In this document: positions 1 through 5,130 of the stretch, in pieces | How the letters are laid out: every line of letters begins with the position of its first letter | Position numbering within the stretch: the first letter of the stretch is position 1 | Source: an uncultured Veillonella sp. | GTDB taxonomy: Bacteria > Bacillota > Negativicutes > Veillonellales > Veillonellaceae | Assembly: GCA_900549805.1 (NCBI GenBank) | Contig: URPV01000069.1 | Location: forward strand, 1-5,132 | Reading direction: 5' to 3' | Length of the DNA stretch: 5,132 nucleotides | Translations under genes and position numbers: made by a program | The notes under the pieces: model-generated | Seen by the model: the letters and a program-made list of their open reading frames with translations, nothing else | Database searches by the model: none | What the model was told of the DNA's origin: nothing

Positions 1-801
1 AATGATGAGCTTTCCGTTTGGAGCCAGTTTCTTGCCAATTACAGGGAGGAGAATCTTTAAAGGATCCACTGTTAGATTGGCGAAGATAAGATTTGCTTGG
101 TCGTGGTAATCCCTATCTAAGTCGCCACAGATAAAGCTTGCAGTAACCTTATTTTTCTTGGCATTGTTCTCCGCATCTTTAACAGCAGAAGACTCAATAT
201 CAATACCACATAAGTTACGAAGTCCTAAGGCATGGGCCACCAAGACTAGGATTCCCGTACCCGTTCCAATATCTAAACACATGAGAGCCCCTGCTCGATC
301 TGTATCTAAAAGATTATAAGTTTCATCAATAATTTCTTCTTCTTGTAGATACGAAGCAGCTAGCTTGGCACAATTGCGTGTCGTTTCATGGGCCCCAGTC
401 CCAAAGGAGAGGTCAGAAGCTATCTCTAGAACCCTTTCCCCTGGTTTAGCCTCATAATCTTGCCATTCAGGCTTTATAATAATCCCAGGCAGAATCTCTG
501 TGGGCTCAATATATTGCTGCCACGAGTGAAGCCAATCATTCGCGTCTACAGTCTTTGCTGAAATAGAGTCTAGACTCTCGAATTCCTCAGGACTTAGATT
601 CGCCTTCAAGATAGCCTCTACTTCTTTAATCCAATCCTCTTCCGTTTCAGACACATCTCCATAGATGGTCAACTTGGTGAGGTCAGGGCTTTGCTCATAG
701 GCCTCTTGGATGATTCCGTTTGGGGTAAAATCTCCTAATAGGTCCATCACTTGGTCTGCTAGTTCTTGCCGGCAAATGATAGAAATTTCAATCCACTGCA
801 T
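1..801 (-). CDS. prmA: PrmA, ribosomal protein L11 methyltransferase (partial, C-terminus cut by window start)
   Basis: SAM-dependent methyltransferase that methylates ribosomal protein L11 in the cytosol. 267 codons are visible with no stop; family members are about 290-315 residues, so roughly the last 30-50 are missing. The start is ATG at 801, with a GGGGAG ribosome binding site at 809-814, 7 nt upstream. The protein opens MQWIEISI, like the L11-recognition domain of the family. Next come the linker (LHSWQQYIEP, residues 91-100), FGTGAHETT (133-141), SAM-binding motif I DIGTGTGIL (177-185), the acidic residue ending strand 2 in GIDI (D201), and the post-motif FANLTVDPL (240-248) that replaces the usual VANIL segment. 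The family's near-invariant DPG before the FGTG block reads ASD here (128-130). dnaJ-prmA order is common in Firmicutes, but here a terminator and a separate promoter lie between them, so prmA is probably transcribed independently. Identification is firm; the unusual motif is an observation only. Confidence 0.93.
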   Translation of the reverse strand, partial: MQWIEISIICRQELADQVMDLLGDFTPNGIIQEAYEQSPDLTKLTIYGDVSETEEDWIKEVEAILKANLSPEEFESLDSISAKTVDANDWLHSWQQYIEPTEILPGIIIKPEWQDYEAKPGERVLEIASDLSFGTGAHETTRNCAKLAASYLQEEEIIDETYNLLDTDRAGALMCLDIGTGTGILVLVAHALGLRNLCGIDIESSAVKDAENNAKKNKVTASFICGDLDRDYHDQANLIFANLTVDPLKILLPVIGKKLAPNGKLII

Positions 802-817
802 ACTTGGTCTCCCCGGA

Positions 818-826
818 TTATCCACA
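818..826 (+). promoter_or_regulatory. Perfect 9-mer DnaA-box match in the prmA leader
   Basis: The plus strand reads TTATCCACA, identical to the classical DnaA-binding 9-mer. It lies between the predicted prmA transcription start and its ribosome binding site. I see no second good box nearby, and this is not an origin context. A lone 9-mer could occur by chance in a 5-kb AT-rich window at roughly the few-percent level. Confidence 0.3.
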
Positions 827-841
827 TATCATACGTTTTAT

Positions 842-870
842 ATTTTAGCTTATTTATTGAAAGTCATCAA
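842..870 (-). promoter_or_regulatory. Candidate sigma-A promoter of prmA
   Basis: On the minus strand, TTGATG (865-870) and TAAAAT (842-847) are separated by exactly 17 nt, giving 4/6 and 5/6 matches to the -35 and -10 consensus. The predicted transcription start is near 835, leaving a leader of about 34 nt before the prmA ATG at 801. It lies downstream of the dnaJ terminator, so it would give prmA its own transcription. No transcript data are available here. Confidence 0.6.
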
Positions 871-949
871 TTTTTCTCCACCTAAATCGTCTTATAAGAT
901 ATCTCTTAAGAGACCATAACTTACAACTTATCCCAAAGATACTTATCTT

Positions 950-968
950 AGTATTCATGATGAATACT
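950..968. repeat. Palindrome AGTATTCA-TGA-TGAATACT
   Basis: Perfect 8-bp inverted repeat with a 3-nt centre, in the dnaJ-prmA spacer. It lies about 80 bp upstream of the prmA -35 and just beyond the dnaJ terminator in the direction of transcription. It abuts a second inverted repeat, AAGATA-CT-TATCTT, at 936-949. Read on the plus strand it is followed by TTTT, but it is weak (two G-C pairs) and no plus-strand gene precedes it, so I do not call it a terminator. It could be an operator or an RNA hairpin; no protein can be assigned. Confidence 0.5.
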
Positions 969-982
969 TTTAAAAATTATAC

Positions 983-1027
983 AAGAAAAGGTCTATGGCA
1001 CTTCCCTAGAGATGTATCCATAGACCT
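983..1027 (-). terminator. Rho-independent terminator of the grpE-dnaK-dnaJ operon
   Basis: On the minus strand, a perfect 10-bp stem AGGTCTATGG / CCATAGACCT (1018-1027 with 989-998) encloses a 19-nt loop and is followed by a T-rich tail, TTTCTT (983-988). It begins about 40 nt after the dnaJ stop codon. The tail is interrupted by one C and the loop is long, so termination may be partial. The opposite orientation lacks a T tract, so it serves the minus strand only. Confidence 0.75.
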
Positions 1028-1068
1028 CAATCTGTGTTTATTAGAGCATATTAAGTTGTAAGTAAAGC

Positions 1069-2232
1069 TTATTCAAAAGCTTCTTTAATCTTATCAAAAA
1101 GACCTTTTTTGATATTCAACTGATCCACTTCTTCCTTGCTTTCTTGCGCAAAGCGGAGGAGCAGTTCCCGTTGTTTGTCATTGAGTTTTTTAGGGGTTTG
1201 AACCCTTACCACAACATGGTGGTCACCACGGGTTTTAGGGTTTCTGAGGTATGGAATACCACGCCCCTTGATGCGGAAGGCAGTCCCTGTTTGAGTTCCT
1301 TCTGGCACCTTAAGTTCTACTAAGCCATCCAAGGTATTAACCCGAATAGTAGCACCCAAGGCAGCTTGTGCAAAAGAAATATTTACATGGGACACCACAT
1401 CATTACCAGACCGTTCAAATTCTCTGTGATTACGTACATAAATATATACGTAGAGGTCACCCTTAGGGCCACCTAATTGTCCTGGTTCCCCTTCGCCAGC
1501 TACGCGGAGGCGAGATCCAGTTTCCACACCAGCAGGAATTTTTACGTCAATGGTTCGTTCCATCATTTGTTCCCCTGTGCCTCGGCAACGGGAACATTTC
1601 TTTTCGATTTTCTTACCAGAACCACCACAGGTGTGACAAGTACGAGCAGAGCGCATTTGTCCAAACGGAGTATTTTGCACTACATATTCTTGGCCAGACC
1701 CATGACAGGTTGGACAGGTGTCCACCTTAGTACCTGGTTCTGCACCAGTACCATGGCAATGGCTACATTCTTCATGGCGATGAACCTTTAGCTTAATAGC
1801 CTTACCAAAGGCCGCATCTTCAAAACTAATGGTTACATCCTCACGAAGGTCAGCCCCCTTTTGAGGGCCTTGTTGGCCACCGCCACCTTGACCGCCGAAG
1901 AACATATCAAAGATATCTCCGAAGCCACCAGCACCACCGAAGCCTTGACCTCCGCCAAAACCACCAAAGCCGCCCCCTTGGAACCCTCCAGCCGTGTTGC
2001 CCCCACCACGGGTGAAGGCATCATGGCCGAATTGGTCATATTGGGCTTTTTTAGTCTCATCAGAAAGAACTTCATACGCTTCGTTAGCTTCTTTGAATTT
2101 TTCTGCTGCTTCAGGGTTGTCACGGTTTACGTCAGGGTGATATTGACGGGCCTTCTTACGGAAGGCCTTTTTTATTTCATCCTGAGAAGCATTTTTATCG
2201 ACCCCTAGGACTTCATAATAATCGTGAGCCAT
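1069..2232 (-). CDS. dnaJ: DnaJ, Hsp40 co-chaperone (class A J-protein)
   Basis: Cytosolic co-chaperone that binds unfolded clients, hands them to DnaK and stimulates DnaK ATP hydrolysis. The 387 residues are full length for the family. The J domain (about 1-70) has the HPD catalytic loop at 32-34 and ends YDQFG at 65-69. A Gly/Phe-rich linker runs about 75-125. The zinc-binding region has all four CxxCxGxG repeats, at 156-163, 173-180, 199-206 and 213-220, so both zinc sites are complete. The C-terminal client-binding and dimerisation domain fills 225-387. The ATG at 2232 is supported by an AAGGG ribosome binding site at 2243-2247, 10 nt upstream, next to the dnaK stop codon. The gap to dnaK is 16 bp with no terminator, so the two are co-transcribed and probably translationally linked. 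An intrinsic terminator follows. Nothing is broken or missing. Confidence 0.98.
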   Translation of the reverse strand: MAHDYYEVLGVDKNASQDEIKKAFRKKARQYHPDVNRDNPEAAEKFKEANEAYEVLSDETKKAQYDQFGHDAFTRGGGNTAGGFQGGGFGGFGGGQGFGGAGGFGDIFDMFFGGQGGGGQQGPQKGADLREDVTISFEDAAFGKAIKLKVHRHEECSHCHGTGAEPGTKVDTCPTCHGSGQEYVVQNTPFGQMRSARTCHTCGGSGKKIEKKCSRCRGTGEQMMERTIDVKIPAGVETGSRLRVAGEGEPGQLGGPKGDLYVYIYVRNHREFERSGNDVVSHVNISFAQAALGATIRVNTLDGLVELKVPEGTQTGTAFRIKGRGIPYLRNPKTRGDHHVVVRVQTPKKLNDKQRELLLRFAQESKEEVDQLNIKKGLFDKIKEAFE

Positions 2233-2248
2233 AACTTACCAGCCCTTC

Positions 2249-4099
2249 TTATTTTTTATCTTCGTCGTCAACAACTTTGTAGTCAGCGTCCACTACATTG
2301 TCATCGCCTTTAGCGGATGCATCCTCTGCAGTAGCACCTGCTTGTGCCCCTTGTTGTTGAGCAGCTTGCGCTTGTGCGTATACTTGTTCGGCAATCTTGT
2401 GCAATGGTTCAGTCAATGCTTCAGAATCTTTTTTGATGTCTTCAATATTGCCAGCTTCGAGGGATTTTTTAAGTTTATCCTTAGCTTCTTCCACTTGTTT
2501 CAACAAGGCAGCATCACCTTTACCATCCAAGTCTTTTAAAGCTTTTTCTGCTTGGTATACGAGGGAGTCAGCATTGTTTTTGATGTCTAACTCTTCTTTA
2601 CGTTTCTTATCATCAGCAGCATGTGCTTCTGCTTCTTTTACCATGCGTTCGATTTCTTCATCTTTCAAACCGGAGGAAGAAGTAATGGTAATGTTTTGTT
2701 CTTTTTGAGTACCCAAGTCTTTTGCCTTTACGTGTACAATACCATTAGCATCGATATCAAAGGTTACTTCGATTTGAGGAACCCCACGTGGAGCAGCTGG
2801 GATACCGTCAAGGGAGAAACGACCCAAGGTCTTATTGTCTGCAGCGAATTCGCGTTCCCCTTGAAGTACATGAATATCAACGGAAGGTTGATTATCAGCA
2901 GCAGTGGAGAATACTTGAGATTTAGAAGTTGGGATTGTAGTGTTGCGATCGATGATACGTGTGAATACACCACCCATTGTTTCAATACCAAGGGACAATG
3001 GAGTTACGTCGAGGAGCAATACATCCTTAACTTCACCGACCAAAACACCGCCTTGAATAGCAGCACCAATAGCTACACATTCATCAGGGTTGAGGTTTTT
3101 GTTAGGTTCTTTACCCAATTCTTTTTTGATTGCTTCTTGTACAGCAGGGATACGAGAGGAACCACCTACGAGCAATACTTTATCGATATCGGATGCAGAC
3201 AAGCCGGCATCTTTCATAGCTTTACGTGTTGGTTCAATAGTCGCTTCAACAAGATCACGTGTCAATTCATCAAATTTAGCACGAGTCAATGTCAAATCTA
3301 AGTGTTTTGGACCACTTGCATCAGCTGTGATGAATGGCAAGTTAATGTTTGTGGAAGCTACGCCAGACAATTCGATTTTTGCCTTTTCAGCAGCTTCTTT
3401 CAAACGTTGGTCTGCCATCTTATCAGTGGACAAGTCAATGCCTGTATCCTTTTTGAATTCTTCAATCAACCAATTCATGATGCGTTGGTCAAAGTCATCG
3501 CCACCCAAGTGGTTATTACCGGATGTAGCTTTAACTTCAAATACACCATCGCCCAATTCAAGGATGGATACGTCGAAGGTACCACCGCCCAAGTCAAATA
3601 CGAGAACCTTGCCATCTTCTTCTTTATCTACACCATAAGCCAAAGCCGCTGCTGTTGGTTCGTTGATGATACGAAGAACTTCCAAGCCTGCGATAGCCCC
3701 CGCATCTTTAGTTGCTTGCCGTTGGGAGTCTGTGAAATAAGCTGGAACTGTGATAACTGCTTGGGATACAGTTTCACCTAAGTAAGCTTCTGCATCAGCC
3801 TTAATCTTTTGCAAGATCATCGCAGAAATTTCTTGAGGGGTGTAGGATTTACCTTCAATGGTAACCTTATAATCTTCACCCATATGACGTTTAATAGAAG
3901 CTACTGTATTTTCAGGGTTAGAAACAGCTTGACGTTTTGCCAATTGGCCTACCAAACGTTCACCGTTTTTAGCAAAACCAACAACAGAAGGAGTGGTACG
4001 AGCCCCTTCTTGGTTAGTAATTACGACTGGTTCGCCGCCTTCCATAACCGCTACACAAGAGTTAGTTGTACCTAAGTCAATACCTATTACTTTTGCCAT
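2249..4099 (-). CDS. dnaK: DnaK, Hsp70 chaperone
   Basis: ATP-driven cytosolic chaperone that binds exposed hydrophobic peptides during folding and stress, cycling with DnaJ and GrpE. 616 residues, complete. The actin-like ATPase domain (about 1-357) carries the three Hsp70 signatures: IDLGTTNS (7-14), VFDLGGGTFDVSIL (167-180) and VLLVGGSSRIPAVQE (308-322). The interdomain linker VLLLD is at 360-364, followed by the beta-sandwich peptide-binding domain (about 366-475), the helical lid (about 478-575) and a Gln/Ala-rich disordered stretch (573-592). The tail, VVDADYKVVDDEDKK, is like that of other bacterial DnaKs. After IKR (69-71) it lacks the roughly 25-residue insert typical of proteobacterial DnaK, as in Firmicutes. 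The start is firm: AGGAGGT at 4108-4114, 8 nt before ATG. It lies 97 bp after grpE, with a possible internal promoter in that spacer, and 16 bp before dnaJ. Confidence 0.99.
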   Translation of the reverse strand: MAKVIGIDLGTTNSCVAVMEGGEPVVITNQEGARTTPSVVGFAKNGERLVGQLAKRQAVSNPENTVASIKRHMGEDYKVTIEGKSYTPQEISAMILQKIKADAEAYLGETVSQAVITVPAYFTDSQRQATKDAGAIAGLEVLRIINEPTAAALAYGVDKEEDGKVLVFDLGGGTFDVSILELGDGVFEVKATSGNNHLGGDDFDQRIMNWLIEEFKKDTGIDLSTDKMADQRLKEAAEKAKIELSGVASTNINLPFITADASGPKHLDLTLTRAKFDELTRDLVEATIEPTRKAMKDAGLSASDIDKVLLVGGSSRIPAVQEAIKKELGKEPNKNLNPDECVAIGAAIQGGVLVGEVKDVLLLDVTPLSLGIETMGGVFTRIIDRNTTIPTSKSQVFSTAADNQPSVDIHVLQGEREFAADNKTLGRFSLDGIPAAPRGVPQIEVTFDIDANGIVHVKAKDLGTQKEQNITITSSSGLKDEEIERMVKEAEAHAADDKKRKEELDIKNNADSLVYQAEKALKDLDGKGDAALLKQVEEAKDKLKKSLEAGNIEDIKKDSEALTEPLHKIAEQVYAQAQAAQQQGAQAGATAEDASAKGDDNVVDADYKVVDDEDKK

Positions 4100-4129
4100 C
4101 TTACATGACCTCCTAATAATCTAATCTAT

Positions 4130-4157
4130 ATACTAGGGATGTATCCCACAGTATCAA
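4130..4157 (-). promoter_or_regulatory. Candidate internal dnaK promoter overlapped by a palindrome
   Basis: On the minus strand, TTGATA (4152-4157) and TAGTAT (4130-4135) are 16 nt apart, 5/6 and 4/6 matches to sigma-A boxes. The predicted start near 4123 leaves a leader of about 24 nt to the dnaK ATG. The same stretch is an interrupted palindrome: ATACT (4130-4134) pairs with AGTAT (4150-4154), and inside it GGGAT (4136-4140) pairs with ATCCC (4143-4147). As RNA it would be an intercistronic hairpin without a T tract, so it is not a terminator. Promoter, operator and processing hairpin are all possible. Confidence 0.4.
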
Positions 4158-4196
4158 TTCTTTTCATGCACCTCGCCCACAGCTTAGTGCACGCTA

Positions 4197-4778
4197 CTAT
4201 TTACCGTTAGAAACGACAACCATAGCTGGACGGATAACACGACCATCTACTTCATAGCCTTCCTGGAACACTTGGCAAACCACATCCGCTTCATATTCAT
4301 CATTATCTACCCGTTGGATAGCTTGATGTAAGTTTGGATCAAATGGTTTACCTAGGGATTCAATAGGCTTCAAACCATGCTTTTCTGTGGCCGCCTTAAG
4401 ATTGTTATAAATCATAGTAAAGCCATCTAAGAAAGTTTTTGTATCCCCTTCAGCTTCTACAGCCAAGGCCCGTTCGAAGTTGTCCAATACAGGCAAGAGA
4501 TCCTTCAAGACATCGCCTTTGATAAAACCACTTAACTGCTCTTTTTCTTGGTTGGTACGACGACGGAAATTGTCAAAGTCAGCTTGCAATCGTTTGTAAC
4601 GATTTTCAAATTCCGATTGAAGGGCAGCCAAATCTTGATTCATGGCTTCATCATCTTGTACTGCTTCTTGCGTAGAATCAGCCGAATCTGTAGTATCAGC
4701 AGCTTCTAGTGTCTCTTCTTGAGGCTCTTCTTGATTTCCTATTTCTTCATGTAGGTTCTTGTCTTTTTCCTCTGCCAT
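4197..4778 (-). CDS. grpE: GrpE, nucleotide exchange factor of DnaK
   Basis: Cytosolic dimeric cofactor that releases ADP from DnaK and so resets the chaperone cycle. 193 residues from the chosen start, within the usual range. Residues 1-46 are an acidic, probably disordered N-terminal tail. A long helix of coiled-coil type covers about 47-85 (LQADFDNFRRR at 64-74). The helical bundle includes VLDNFERAL (97-105), and the C-terminal beta domain contains FDPNLHQAI (146-154) and GYEVDGRVIRPAMVVVS (174-190), both typical of the family. The start is ATG at 4778, preceded by GAAAGGGA. A longer in-frame start at 4802 would add eight residues but has no ribosome binding site. It is the first gene of the operon: no hrcA sits between it and the upstream promoter. 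A 97-bp spacer separates it from dnaK. Confidence 0.97.
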   Translation of the reverse strand: MAEEKDKNLHEEIGNQEEPQEETLEAADTTDSADSTQEAVQDDEAMNQDLAALQSEFENRYKRLQADFDNFRRRTNQEKEQLSGFIKGDVLKDLLPVLDNFERALAVEAEGDTKTFLDGFTMIYNNLKAATEKHGLKPIESLGKPFDPNLHQAIQRVDNDEYEADVVCQVFQEGYEVDGRVIRPAMVVVSNGK

Positions 4779-4783
4779 AGGTT

Positions 4784-4789
4784 CCCTTT
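4784..4789 (-). promoter_or_regulatory. Ribosome binding site that fixes the grpE start
   Basis: On the minus strand AAAGGG, within GAAAGGGA, lies 5 nt before the ATG at 4778. The alternative upstream ATG at 4802 is preceded by CAATCTTTTGT, which has no purine-rich Shine-Dalgarno match. This decides the shorter 193-residue GrpE. Confidence 0.8.
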
Positions 4790-4844
4790 CTATATATGTC
4801 ATACAAAAGATTGAATACCTTATGCATTTTAACCAATAAACTGG

Positions 4845-4863
4845 GTAATCAAATTCTGATTAC
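4845..4863. repeat. Palindrome at the predicted transcription start of grpE-dnaK-dnaJ
   Basis: GTAATCA (4845-4851) and TGATTAC (4857-4863) form a perfect 7-bp inverted repeat around AATTC. The right edge coincides with the +1 position (about 4863) predicted from the -10 box at 4870-4875. This is where CIRCE operators usually sit in Firmicutes chaperone operons, but the sequence is not CIRCE (TTAGCACTC-N9-GAGTGCTAA). It could be an operator for an unidentified repressor or a 5'-end stabilising hairpin in the mRNA. Confidence 0.5.
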
Positions 4864-4869
4864 ATCCTA

Positions 4870-4897
4870 ATAGTATCATAGTAAAATCCAATGTCAA
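4870..4897 (-). promoter_or_regulatory. Sigma-A promoter of the grpE-dnaK-dnaJ operon
   Basis: On the minus strand, a perfect -35 TTGACA (4892-4897) and a -10 TACTAT (4870-4875) are 16 nt apart. The -10 is preceded by TGA, giving an extended TGn motif. The predicted start is near 4863, with a leader of about 85 nt before grpE. It is the best promoter match in the upstream region. It lies between the heptad repeats on its upstream side and the palindrome at its start site. Confidence 0.75.
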
Positions 4898-4904
4898 TAG
4901 GAAA

Positions 4905-4919
4905 GGTCAAAAAGTCAAA
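4905..4919 (+). promoter_or_regulatory. CtsR-like heptad pair upstream of the grpE promoter
   Basis: The plus strand reads GGTCAAA-A-AGTCAAA, two direct heptads matching RGTCAAA. The established CtsR operator is RGTCAAANANRGTCAAA, with a 3-nt gap, whereas here the gap is 1 nt. The pair ends 8 nt upstream of the -35 box. A further single AGTCAAA lies at 4939-4945, and the -35 itself sits in TGTCAAT (4892-4898). The altered spacing means CtsR binding is only a hypothesis. Confidence 0.35.
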
Positions 4920-5019
4920 TAGATTTTTATAGATTATTAGTCAAAAAGACAGGATACATATTCCTTAAGCCCTTGCCCCTACTGGATTTTCCCTCATCCA
5001 TAAAAATTTTAAAAAAATT

Positions 5020-5050
5020 GTAATAAAGTCAAAAAAAATCAAATTATTAC
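5020..5050 (+). promoter_or_regulatory. CtsR-like operator framed by 7-bp inverted arms
   Basis: AGTCAAAAAAAATCAAA (5027-5043) matches the 17-nt CtsR consensus RGTCAAANANRGTCAAA at every defined position but one (G to A in the second heptad). It is bracketed exactly by GTAATAA (5020-5026) and TTATTAC (5044-5050), a perfect inverted repeat. It lies about 130 bp upstream of the grpE -35. That is far for a classical repressor site of this operon, and it could serve a second promoter or a divergent gene beyond the window. The A-rich setting weakens the significance. Confidence 0.35.
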
Positions 5051-5082
5051 TGATAGCTTTATTTGGAGATGAAATAATAATA

Positions 5083-5130
5083 TTATTTAAAAGGCTTAAA
5101 TAATTTGCCTAGAATTTTACCGGTGCGTGG
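5083..5130 (-). CDS. Possible C-terminal tail of an upstream gene (edge fragment)
   Basis: On the minus strand, one frame is open from the window edge and reads PRTGKILGKLFKPFK before TAA at 5083-5085. Base composition shifts from very AT-rich to more mixed at about 5105, as expected where coding sequence begins. The peptide is basic like many protein tails, but 15 residues identify nothing, and it is not recognisably the HrcA C-terminus. The plus strand is also open here from 5081 (a TTG at 5105 is possible), so a divergent gene start is an alternative. A 9-bp AT-only inverted repeat (5082-5090 with 5096-5104) covers the stop. Confidence 0.2.
   Translation of the reverse strand, partial: PRTGKILGKLFKPFK

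Larger units (their letters stand above)
919..1063. repeat. 12-bp inverted repeats enclosing the dnaJ terminator region
   Basis: ACTTACAACTTA at 919-930 is the exact reverse complement of TAAGTTGTAAGT at 1052-1063. The pair bounds a 145-bp block containing the dnaJ terminator and two smaller palindromes and no gene. The right arm begins 6 nt past the dnaJ stop codon. The structure resembles a miniature inverted-repeat element, but I find no flanking target duplication. A long-range RNA stem or chance are alternatives. Confidence 0.4.

Noticed and set aside
710..919. Plus-strand 69-residue open frame
   Set aside because: It overlaps the N-terminal part of prmA antisense and runs through the prmA promoter; no ribosome binding site and no family resemblance.
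976..981. Perfect TATAAT on the minus strand next to the dnaJ terminator
   Set aside because: No acceptable -35 at 15-19 nt (the region is the terminator stem-loop), and a better 17-nt-spaced promoter for prmA lies at 842-870.
1833..2208. Open frames on both strands across the dnaJ Gly/Phe region
   Set aside because: Shadows of the glycine-rich low-complexity coding stretch of dnaJ.
2621..3781. Long plus-strand open frames (3090-3638, 2621-3301, 3302-3781) opposite dnaK
   Set aside because: They mirror the strongly biased codons of dnaK on the other strand, lack ribosome binding sites and show no recognisable domain. Antisense open frames opposite dnaK are a familiar artefact.
4104..4106. 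ATG immediately followed by TAA just before dnaK on the minus strand
   Set aside because: It is only 1 nt from the Shine-Dalgarno, too close for initiation; the dnaK ATG at 4099 has the proper 8-nt spacing.
4133..4146. 14-mer CTAGGGATGTATCC nearly repeated at 1006-1019 (one mismatch) in the dnaJ-prmA spacer
   Set aside because: A 13/14 match between some pair of positions is expected by chance in 5 kb, and each copy is explained by its own hairpin.
4779..4802. Upstream grpE start giving MTYIEREP before MAEE
   Set aside because: No Shine-Dalgarno before 4802, whereas AAAGGG is well placed for 4778; the extension contains that ribosome binding site.
4927..5001. 24-residue minus-strand open frame beginning MDEGKSSRGKG
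   Set aside because: No ribosome binding site (preceded by a T/A run), no family resemblance, and it lies in the promoter-upstream AT-rich region.
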